Shown in pieces: positions 1 through 6,045 of a stretch of DNA of 8,257 bases (position 1 is the stretch's first letter; every line of letters begins with the position of its first letter). A program made the translations under genes and the position numbers. Under the pieces are notes generated by a model, which was not told the DNA's origin, searched no databases, and worked only from the letters and a program-made list of their open reading frames with translations. Where the stretch lies: contig LUYR01000018.1 of assembly GCA_001603335.1 (NCBI GenBank), positions 1-8,257 of the forward strand, in the 5' to 3' direction. This stretch comes from Rhodospirillales bacterium Alpha_05. Lineage in GTDB: Bacteria; Pseudomonadota; Alphaproteobacteria; Rhodospirillales; Rhodospirillaceae.

Positions 1-218
1 ACTTCCGCGAGGACGTGGCGGCGAGCCTGCCGCTGCTGCGCGAGGCGGCGGCGGCGATGACCGGCAGCAAGACCCGCGGCGACCGCCTGGTCGAGCGGGT
101 GCTGGAGATTGCGATCGAAAAGATCGACGACCGCTGCAAGTATCCCTCGGTGGAAACCTGGCTGATGACCGTGCTGCGCGACCAAAGCACCGCATGGGAC
201 GATCATTCCCTCAACTGA
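1..218 (+). CDS. Small sigma region 2-like protein, 5' end outside the window
   Basis: The reading frame is open from the left edge (first full codon at base 3) to TGA at 216-218. The visible 71 residues begin FREDVAASLPLLREAAAAM and continue through TGSKTRGDRLVERVLEIAI to YPSVETWLMTVLRDQ near the end. The pattern F-x-LP-x-LR, then (A)-x-TGS, then D-x-LV and a final WL-x-x-VLRD resembles region 2 of ECF sigma factors and the N-terminal sigma-like domain of PhyR-type regulators, where similar LPxLRRFARALTGS and AWLFTILRN segments occur. The protein ends about 17 residues after this segment, so no region 4 or receiver domain follows. The GTG at 15 is an unlikely start, because the FRED residues just before it fit the family pattern; the true start is probably a few codons upstream of the window. 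The assignment is pattern recognition only. It could also be an unrelated small helical protein. Confidence 0.45.
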   Translation, partial: FREDVAASLPLLREAAAAMTGSKTRGDRLVERVLEIAIEKIDDRCKYPSVETWLMTVLRDQSTAWDDHSLN

Positions 219-322
219 AACGCGATAATCCCGCCATTTCCGGCCCAGCGCCGCGATAAAGTCCGGGCGAACCCGGGCCACCGCGCCTATCTCTAAGGCG
301 GTTCAAACACTGCATAAACCTG

Positions 323-327
323 GGAGG
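323..327 (+). promoter_or_regulatory. Ribosome binding site of the aldo/keto reductase gene
   Basis: GGAGG lies 4 nt upstream of the ATG at 332 and supports that start. The 113-bp gap before the gene (219-331) has no convincing -35/-10 pair. It holds a weak 7-bp hairpin with one wobble pair and a CGAA loop (261-278) that has no T-run after it. Confidence 0.7.
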
Positions 328-331
328 AACG

Positions 332-1291
332 ATGGTGGAAAAACGCGCGCTTGGAAGGTCCGGATTGTGCGTGCCACCGGTGGTCTTCGGCGGCAACGTG
401 TTCGGCTGGACGGTCGACGAAAAGGCGAGCTTCGCCCTCCTCGACGCCTGCCTCGACCACGGCCTCGACGCCATCGACACTGCCGACAGCTATTCCCACT
501 GGGCGGAGGGCAATTCGGGCGGCGAGTCCGAGGCGATCATCGGCAACTGGCTCAAGGCCAACCCCGGCAAACGCGACAAGGTGCTGATCTTCACCAAGGT
601 CGGCTCCACCGCCGGCGGGGTGAAGCGCGGCCTCTCGGCGAAGTGGATCGCGCAAGGCATCGAGGACTCGCTGCGCCGCCTCCAGACCGACCACATCGAC
701 CTCTACTTCGCCCACAAGCCCGACCCCGACACCCCCTTCGCCGAAACCCTCGAAGCCTTCGACAGGCTCAAGCGGGCGGGCAAAATCCGCGCCGTCGGCG
801 CCTCCAACCTCGACGCCGGGCAGCTCGCCGAGAGCCTCGATGTGGCGAAAACCCACGGCCTCCAGCGCTACGACGTGCTCCAGCCGGAATACAATCTCTA
901 CGACCGCCAGGGCTTCGAAGGCCCCTTGCGCGAGCTGGTGGTGCGCGAGGAGATCGGCGTGATCACCTACTTCAGCCTCGCCTCGGGCTTCCTCACCGGC
1001 AAGTACCGCACCCACCTCGACATCACCGCGAGCCGCCGCGAGCGCTTCCTCGGCAAATACATGACGCCGCGCGGCGCACGTATCCTCGAAGCGGTGGGCG
1101 AGGTGTCGGAACGCACCGGCGCGCCGCCCGCCGAGGTCGCGATCGCCTGGCTGATCGCCCAGGGCGGCGTCACCGCGCCGATCGCCTCGGCCACCAGCAT
1201 CGAACAGCTCGAAAGCCTCGCCAACGCCGCGACCCTCAAGCTCAGCCGCGAGGATATCGTCACCCTCGACACCGCCAGTGGGGAAGAATGA
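332..1291 (+). CDS. Aldo/keto reductase family oxidoreductase
   Basis: This 319-residue protein is a full-length aldo/keto reductase, a (beta/alpha)8-barrel NAD(P)H-dependent carbonyl reductase expected to be cytosolic. It opens with the family start (KRALGRSGLCVPPVVFGG, residues 4-21). The catalytic tetrad is visible as Asp49 and Tyr54 in DTADSY, Lys89 in FTKVG and His128 in FAHKPD. Further family signatures are GASN (156-159), QPEYNLYDR (184-192) and a C-terminal cofactor-binding stretch around IASATSIEQLESL (284-296). The length and motif order fit the Tas/YajO-like bacterial branch; the substrate cannot be read from sequence. GGAGG sits 4 nt before the ATG. The stop codon overlaps the start of the following flavin reductase gene by ATGA, so the two are almost certainly one operon with coupled translation. 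No signal peptide or membrane segment is present. Confidence 0.93.
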   Translation: MVEKRALGRSGLCVPPVVFGGNVFGWTVDEKASFALLDACLDHGLDAIDTADSYSHWAEGNSGGESEAIIGNWLKANPGKRDKVLIFTKVGSTAGGVKRGLSAKWIAQGIEDSLRRLQTDHIDLYFAHKPDPDTPFAETLEAFDRLKRAGKIRAVGASNLDAGQLAESLDVAKTHGLQRYDVLQPEYNLYDRQGFEGPLRELVVREEIGVITYFSLASGFLTGKYRTHLDITASRRERFLGKYMTPRGARILEAVGEVSERTGAPPAEVAIAWLIAQGGVTAPIASATSIEQLESLANAATLKLSREDIVTLDTASGEE

Positions 1292-1857
1292 CCATGAACG
1301 CCACCAAGACCATCGCCGTGCTCTGCGGCAGCCTGCGCAAGGACTCCTACAACCGCGCCCTGGTGCGCGCCCTGCCCGCCCTCGCGCCCGAGGGCATGAC
1401 TTTCGACGTCCTCGAAGGGCTGGACGAACTGCCGCACTACAACGCCGACATCCAGGCCGAGGGCTTCCCGCCCAAGCTCAACGCGCTCGCCGCCGCGATC
1501 GCCCGCGCCGACGGCGTCGCGATCGTCTCGCCCGAATACAACTATTCGATCCCGGGCTTCCTCAAGAACGCGATCGACTGGCTCTCGCGGGTGCAGCCCG
1601 GGCCGTTCGCGGGCAAGCCGGTGCTGATCCAGTCCGCCTCGCCCGGCGTCTTCGGCGGTGCGCGGATGCAGTATCACCTGCGCCAGGTGCTGGTGTTCCT
1701 CGACGCGCTGCCGATGAACAAGCCCGAGGTGATGGTGGGCAACGCGATGCAGAAGTTCTCCGACGACGGCAAGCTCACCGACGAGCCGACACGAAAGTTC
1801 ATCGGCGAGCAGTTGAAGGCGTTCTCCGCCTTCATCGAGCGGGTCGGGCCGCACTGA
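1288..1857 (+). CDS. NADPH-dependent FMN reductase (ChrR/YieF-like flavoprotein)
   Basis: This 189-residue protein has a flavodoxin-like fold and belongs to the NADPH-dependent FMN reductase family, whose members reduce quinones, azo dyes, chromate or free flavin with bound FMN. The phosphate-binding loop of FMN is GSLRKDSYNR (14-23). The second flavin-contact segment is SPEYNYSIPG (81-90), followed by LKNAIDWLS (92-100), the hallmark of this family. The QSASPGVFGGARMQYHLR stretch (115-132) is also typical of ChrR-like members. Two starts are possible. ATG 1288 overlaps the preceding stop codon. ATG 1294, two codons later, has better spacing from the purine run GGGGAAGA; the choice changes only two residues. 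The gene is the second of an operon with the aldo/keto reductase and is followed at once by a strong stem-loop. The physiological substrate is not evident. Confidence 0.93.
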   Translation: MTMNATKTIAVLCGSLRKDSYNRALVRALPALAPEGMTFDVLEGLDELPHYNADIQAEGFPPKLNALAAAIARADGVAIVSPEYNYSIPGFLKNAIDWLSRVQPGPFAGKPVLIQSASPGVFGGARMQYHLRQVLVFLDALPMNKPEVMVGNAMQKFSDDGKLTDEPTRKFIGEQLKAFSAFIERVGPH

Positions 1858-1861
1858 ACCC

Positions 1862-1897
1862 AAAACGCCCGGCGGGGTCTCCCCCGCCGGGCGTTTT
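1862..1897. terminator. Bidirectional rho-independent terminator between convergent operons
   Basis: There is a perfect 16-bp stem: AAAACGCCCGGCGGGG (1862-1877) pairs with CCCCGCCGGGCGTTTT (1882-1897) around a TCTC loop. The stem has A4 on one side and T4 on the other, so transcripts from either strand end the hairpin with a U-run. It starts 4 nt after the flavin reductase stop and ends 18 nt before the glgP stop on the opposite strand, so it can serve both operons. Confidence 0.9.
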
Positions 1898-1915
1898 GCT
1901 GAGATCGCCGAGTGC

Positions 1916-4399
1916 TCAGACGTCGAGCGGCTTGAGGTCCCAGATCTCCTTGGCATAGCTGTGGATCGTCCGGTCGGCCGAGAACTTGCCCATGTTGGCG
2001 ACGTTGAGAATCGCGCGACGGGTCCAGGTCTTCGGGTCGCGATAGAGCGTGTCCACCTCACCCTGGCAACGCAGGTAGTCGGCGAAGTCGGCGAGCAGGA
2101 GGAAGTGGTCGCCGCCGCGCAGCAGGCTGTCGAGCAGCGGCTTGTAGCGCACCGGATCGTTGGGCGAGAAGTAGCCGTTGCGGATCATGTCGAGGGTGCG
2201 GCGGAGTTCCTCGTTGCCGTTGTAGAACTCCCACGGATCGTAGGATCCGCCCTTGAGCTTCTTCGCCCCGGCGACGTCGAGACCGAAGATGAAGATGTTC
2301 TCCGCTCCCACCTCGTCGTGAATCTCGATGTTCGCGCCGTCCATCGTGCCGATGGTGAGCGCGCCGTTGAGCGCGAACTTCATGTTGCCGGTGCCCGAGG
2401 CCTCGGTGCCCGCGGTCGAGATCTGCTCGGAAAGCTCCGAGCCCGGAATGATGATCTCGGCGTTGGAAACCTTGTAGTCGGGGATGAACACCACCTTCAG
2501 CATGTCGCGCGTCGCACGGTCGTGGTTGAGGGTTTCGCCGACGTCCAGAACGAGGCGGATGATCAGCTTCGCCATGTCGTAACCGGGTGCTGCCTTGCCC
2601 GCGAAGATCACCGTGCGCGGCACGGTGACGCTGCCGGGGTTGTCTTTCAGCCGGTTGTAGCGCGCGATCACCTGGAGCACGTTGAGGAGCTGGCGCTTGT
2701 ATTCGTGGAAGCGCTTGACCTGGGTGTCGAACAGGCTCGCCGGGTCGACGGTGACGCCGCAGGACTGGCTGATCAGTTTCGCCAATCGTTCCTTGTTGGC
2801 GCGCTTGATCTCGCGGAAGCGATCGTGGAAACCGGCGTCGTCGGCGAACTTGGTCAGGCCCTTGAGCTTGTCGAGGTCCTTCTCCCAGCCCTCGCCGATG
2901 CTGCCGGTGATCAACTCGGCGAGCGGCGGGTTGGCCTGGAGCAGCCAGCGGCGCGGCGTGATGCCGTTGGTCATGTTGACGAACTTGTTCGGCCAGATCT
3001 TCGCGAAGTCGGCGAACAGGCCCTCGCGCAGCAGCTTGGTGTGCAGCGCCGCGACGCCGTTGACCTTGTGGCTGCCGATCACCGCGAGGTGCGCCATGCG
3101 GATGCGGCGGGTGACGTCGTCGACCAGCGAGACCCGCGACAGGATCGCCGGATCGCCGGGGAACATCCGCCGCACGTCGCGGAGGAAGGCGTCGTTGATC
3201 TCGTAGATGATTTCGAGGTGGCGCGGCAGGATCGCCTGGATCATGTCCACCGGCCAGGTTTCCAGCGCCTCGGGCAGCAGGGTGTGGTTGGTGTAGCCGA
3301 AGGTGCGCTGGCTTAAGCCCCACGCGGTGTCGAAGCTCATGCCGTGGTCGTCCATGAACAGGCGCATCAGCTCCGCCACCGCCATCGCCGGATGGGTGTC
3401 GTTGAGCTGGATCGCCACCTGCTCGGGGAAGTTACTGAGGTCGTCGTGGTTGCGCAGGTAGCGGTGCAGGATGTCCTGAAGCGAGGCAGAGACGAAGAAG
3501 TACTCCTGCTTCAGCCGCAGTTCCTGGCCGTCCTGGCTCTTGTCGTTGGGGTAGAGCACCTTCGACAGGGTCTCGGAGAGGGTCTTGTTGCGCACCGCCT
3601 CGACGTAGTTGCCCTGGTTGAAGGTGTGGAGGTCGAACTCCCGCGTCGCCCGCGCCGACCACAGGCGGAGGTTGCCCACCGTCGGCGTCGAGAAGCCGGA
3701 AACCGGGTTGTCGAAGGCCATCGCCATGACTTCCTCGGCGTCGACCCACTGGCAGACCTCCTGCCCGTCCGCGTTGCGGAAGCAGAGGTTCTTGCCGCCG
3801 AAGCGGACGCGATAGAGCACCGAGGCGCGCGCCACCTCCCACGGGTTGCCGAAGCGCAGCCAGTTTTCCGGCTGCTCGATCTGCTGCCCTTCCTCGATCC
3901 GCTGGGTGAACATGCCGTATTCGTAGCGGATGCCGTAGCCGATGCCGGGATAGTCGTGGGTGAACAGGCTGTCGAGGAAGCACGCGGCCAAGCGACCCAA
4001 GCCGCCGTTACCAAGCGCGGCGTCGGGCTCGAAGGCCTGGATTTCGTCGAAGTCGAGACCGAGGGCAGTGAGGGTCTCGCGGGTAACGTCCATTACGCCG
4101 AGGTCGTAGAGCACCTTTTGCAGCGAGCGGCCGATCAGGTATTCCATCGAGAGGTAGTAGACCAGCTTCTTACCCTGGTCGTAGTTCTGCCGCGAGGTCT
4201 CGACGTTGCGCTCGCTCATCACGTAGCGCAGCAGGTGGGCGAGCGCGAGGAACCAGTCGCGACCGGAGGCGCCGTCGGGCGACCGCCCGACGCTCTGGAT
4301 CATCGTCCGCGCGAGGGCGGCCTTCAAGCTCTCGACGTCGTCGAACACCGAAAGCAACGGCGCATCGCGGAAATCTTCCACCGGCACGGACTTCTGCAT
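1916..4399 (-). CDS. glgP: Glycogen/starch/alpha-glucan phosphorylase
   Basis: GlgP is a PLP-dependent GT35 enzyme that releases glucose-1-phosphate from the non-reducing ends of glycogen using inorganic phosphate. Numbered from ATG 4399, the 827-residue protein shows the N-terminal LSMEYLIGRSL (83-93), the glycine loop LGNGGLGRLAACFLDS (129-144), AIQLNDTHPA (329-338), KRFHEYKRQ (562-570) and the PLP site EASGTGNMKFALN (666-678), in which Lys674 should form the Schiff base. The length is close to the 815 residues of E. coli GlgP and the protein looks intact. A GTG at 4405 would overlap the glgA stop by 4 nt and add two residues. ATG 4399 is preferred because GAGGGG (4412-4407) lies 7 nt before it but only 1 nt before the GTG. 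The gene is 2 nt downstream of glgA, so they are co-transcribed. No phosphorylation or allosteric extension of the eukaryotic kind is apparent. Confidence 0.97.
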   Translation of the reverse strand: MQKSVPVEDFRDAPLLSVFDDVESLKAALARTMIQSVGRSPDGASGRDWFLALAHLLRYVMSERNVETSRQNYDQGKKLVYYLSMEYLIGRSLQKVLYDLGVMDVTRETLTALGLDFDEIQAFEPDAALGNGGLGRLAACFLDSLFTHDYPGIGYGIRYEYGMFTQRIEEGQQIEQPENWLRFGNPWEVARASVLYRVRFGGKNLCFRNADGQEVCQWVDAEEVMAMAFDNPVSGFSTPTVGNLRLWSARATREFDLHTFNQGNYVEAVRNKTLSETLSKVLYPNDKSQDGQELRLKQEYFFVSASLQDILHRYLRNHDDLSNFPEQVAIQLNDTHPAMAVAELMRLFMDDHGMSFDTAWGLSQRTFGYTNHTLLPEALETWPVDMIQAILPRHLEIIYEINDAFLRDVRRMFPGDPAILSRVSLVDDVTRRIRMAHLAVIGSHKVNGVAALHTKLLREGLFADFAKIWPNKFVNMTNGITPRRWLLQANPPLAELITGSIGEGWEKDLDKLKGLTKFADDAGFHDRFREIKRANKERLAKLISQSCGVTVDPASLFDTQVKRFHEYKRQLLNVLQVIARYNRLKDNPGSVTVPRTVIFAGKAAPGYDMAKLIIRLVLDVGETLNHDRATRDMLKVVFIPDYKVSNAEIIIPGSELSEQISTAGTEASGTGNMKFALNGALTIGTMDGANIEIHDEVGAENIFIFGLDVAGAKKLKGGSYDPWEFYNGNEELRRTLDMIRNGYFSPNDPVRYKPLLDSLLRGGDHFLLLADFADYLRCQGEVDTLYRDPKTWTRRAILNVANMGKFSADRTIHSYAKEIWDLKPLDV

Positions 4400-4401
4400 C
4401 G

Positions 4402-5847
4402 TCACACCCCTCTAGCTCGCTGGACGGATTCATAAACTTCGCGATAGCGCACCGCGGCGGCGCGCCAGGAGAAATCCTTGTTCATGCCCCGGTCCCGGAC
4501 CTCGGCCCAGGCGGCGGGGCGGTCGTATAGCTCCCGCGCGCGGATCAGCGCGGCGAGGAAATCGGCCGGGGTTTCGCCATCGAAGACGAAGCCGGTGCCG
4601 TCGGCGCGCTCGTCGACGTCGAAGACGCTGTCGGCGAGGCCGCCGGTGCGGCGCACCACCGGAATCGTGCCGTAGCGCAGCGCATACATTTGCGTGAGGC
4701 CGCAGGGCTCGAAGCGCGAAGGCACGGCGAACACGTCGGCGCCCGCCTCAATCACATGGGCGAAAGCCTCGTCGTATCCAATATGCGCCGCCACCCGACC
4801 GGGAAAAATCTGCTCCGCCTCGCGGCAGCGCGCCTCGAGCTCGGGCTCTCCCGCGCCCTGGATCACCACCTGGAATCCCATCTCGACGATTTCCGGCAGC
4901 GCACCCAAGACGATGTCCATTCCCTTTTGCCAAACCAGGCGGCCGAGCAACCCCAGAACCGGCGCCTTGGCGTCGGGCAGCAGGCCCGCCTGCGCCTGGA
5001 GGGCCGACTTGCACGCCGCCTTGCCGCTAACGTCGGAGGCGGAATACGGTTGCGCGATCACCGCATCGTTTTCCGGGCTCCAGATGTCGTGGTCGATGCC
5101 GTTCAGGATGCCGCGCAGGGTTCCGGCGCGCCAGCGCACCACGCCGTCGAGGCCATAGCCGAAGCCTTCGGTCTGGATCTCCCGCGCGTAGGTCGGGCTC
5201 ACCGTGGTGAGGAAGTCGGAGAACACCAAGCCCGCCTTCAGCAGGCTGACGTTGCCCCAGTATTCCAGCGCGTCGATGGTGTTGAGCGCCGGGTCGACGC
5301 CGACCTCGGGCAAGATCGACGGCGGAAACACCCCCTGGTAATGCAGGTTGTGGATGGTGAACACGCACCCCGGACCGCCGCGCCACTGCCGCAGGTACAC
5401 CGGCACCAGCCCGGTCTGCCAATCGTGGGCGTGGATGATGTCGGGCTGCCAGCCGGTGAGGCCGCCGCCGATGCCGACGAGCGCCGCGGCGCGCGAGAGC
5501 AGCGCGAAACGCCGCGCGTTGTCGGGCCAGTCCTTGCCGTCGGGACCGAGATACGGCCCGCCCGGACGCGCGAACGCCGCCGGACAATCCACCAGCAGGA
5601 CTTCGAGCGAGCTGTCGGGCATGCGCGCCGGAATGATCCGCCCCGGGCCGAAGCCCAGGGTCTCGGTGAGCGGCATCGGCGTGCCCGCGTCGACGACCTT
5701 GGCGAGCGCCTCGGGGTAGCCCGGCAGCATCACCTTGACCTCGTCGCCCAGCGCCCGGAAGGCCTTCGGCAACGCGCCGACCACATCCGCGAGGCCGCCC
5801 GTCTTCGCCAGCGGATAGACCTCCCCGGCGACGAATAAAATCTTCAT
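4402..5847 (-). CDS. glgA: Glycogen synthase (ADP-glucose-dependent)
   Basis: GlgA is a GT5 GT-B-fold glycosyltransferase that transfers glucose from ADP-glucose to the growing alpha-1,4-glucan. The 481-residue protein begins MKILFVAGEVYPLAKTGGLA, the exact family start, with the ADP-glucose-binding KTGG at 15-18. HAHDWQTGL (139-147) is the conserved N-domain acceptor/donor segment. RLVWQKG (303-309) carries the Arg and Lys that contact the nucleotide phosphates. SRFEPCGLTQMYALRYG (377-393) contains the conserved Glu380, equivalent to E. coli Glu377. The length matches the usual 475-490. The start is fixed by homology, since the ribosome binding site is weak (only TCTGGAA just before the ATG), in contrast to the strong site of glgC. 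It is the first gene of the glgA-glgP operon and is divergent from glgC, which supplies its substrate. Confidence 0.97.
   Translation of the reverse strand: MKILFVAGEVYPLAKTGGLADVVGALPKAFRALGDEVKVMLPGYPEALAKVVDAGTPMPLTETLGFGPGRIIPARMPDSSLEVLLVDCPAAFARPGGPYLGPDGKDWPDNARRFALLSRAAALVGIGGGLTGWQPDIIHAHDWQTGLVPVYLRQWRGGPGCVFTIHNLHYQGVFPPSILPEVGVDPALNTIDALEYWGNVSLLKAGLVFSDFLTTVSPTYAREIQTEGFGYGLDGVVRWRAGTLRGILNGIDHDIWSPENDAVIAQPYSASDVSGKAACKSALQAQAGLLPDAKAPVLGLLGRLVWQKGMDIVLGALPEIVEMGFQVVIQGAGEPELEARCREAEQIFPGRVAAHIGYDEAFAHVIEAGADVFAVPSRFEPCGLTQMYALRYGTIPVVRRTGGLADSVFDVDERADGTGFVFDGETPADFLAALIRARELYDRPAAWAEVRDRGMNKDFSWRAAAVRYREVYESVQRARGV
4407..4412 (-). promoter_or_regulatory. glgP ribosome binding site inside the end of glgA
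   Basis: On the - strand GAGGGG lies within the last codons of glgA, 7 nt before ATG 4399. This spacing argues for ATG 4399 rather than GTG 4405 as the glgP start. It also makes translational coupling to glgA termination likely. Confidence 0.6.
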
Positions 5848-6045
5848 TTCCAGATACTACTCCGCTGCTGCCGCACCCTTCGGCCCCCAAACTATGGCAC
5901 AGCCGCCGGGGCCGCAGTAGATAAAACCCGCAAATCCGAGGCGATGAAACTTACGGGCGATACAGGCGTTTTCTCCTTGCGTCGTTCCTCGGATGACATA
6001 ACCTCAACGGGAACAGAACACTCAAACCCACGGGGAGGACGGTCT
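5848..6045. promoter_or_regulatory. Divergent glgA/glgC intergenic region, presumed promoters
   Basis: This 198-bp gap must hold the promoters for glgAP (leftward) and glgC (rightward). No close match to a sigma-70 -35/-10 pair was found for either direction; the best rightward candidate is TTGCGT (5977-5982) followed by AT-rich GACATAAC (5995-6002) at suboptimal spacing. A 7-bp inverted repeat, CGGCCCC (5881-5887) and GGGGCCG (5908-5914), separated by 20 nt, lies upstream of glgA and could be an operator or a leader hairpin. The specific sites are tentative; the promoter role is inferred from gene layout. Confidence 0.4.
6034..6038 (+). promoter_or_regulatory. glgC ribosome binding site
   Basis: GGAGG inside CGGGGAGGAC lies 7 nt before ATG 6046. 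It decides the glgC start against an upstream in-frame ATG at 5944, which would add 34 residues with no family resemblance. Confidence 0.85.

Noticed and set aside
221..259. CGCGATAA repeated at 221-228 and 252-259
   Set aside because: It is a short 8-bp direct repeat with no third copy nearby and no link to a promoter; chance is sufficient.
261..278. Hairpin between the small left-edge gene and the aldo/keto reductase gene as a terminator
   Set aside because: The stem is 7 bp with a wobble pair and no T-run follows, so it cannot be called an intrinsic terminator.
367..1287. Long open frame overlapping the aldo/keto reductase gene and running in frame into the FMN reductase
   Set aside because: The translation of this part is arginine- and proline-rich with no family motif, as expected for an off-frame of GC-rich coding DNA. 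Only the part from 1288 encodes a recognisable protein.
1961..4435. Long + strand open frames antisense to glgP (1961-3316 and 3344-4435)
   Set aside because: They lie opposite an intact, highly conserved gene. Their composition (runs of Val, Glu, Arg, His, Ala) is typical of the antisense frame of GC-rich genes, and no motif or ribosome binding site supports them.
4690..5838. 382-residue + strand open frame antisense to glgA
   Set aside because: It is an Arg/His/Ala-rich shadow of glgA with no recognisable domain.
5895..5910. TGGCAC as a possible -24 element of a sigma-54 promoter upstream of glgC
   Set aside because: The matching -12 TTGC is missing: CCGGG occupies that position.
5978..6012. 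EcfG-type general stress promoter (GGAAC with a distal GTT) in the glg gap, suggested by the sigma-like gene at the left edge
   Set aside because: GGAAC occurs on both strands (5988-5984 and 6010-6014), but neither has a matching CGTT-like -10 at 16-17 nt.
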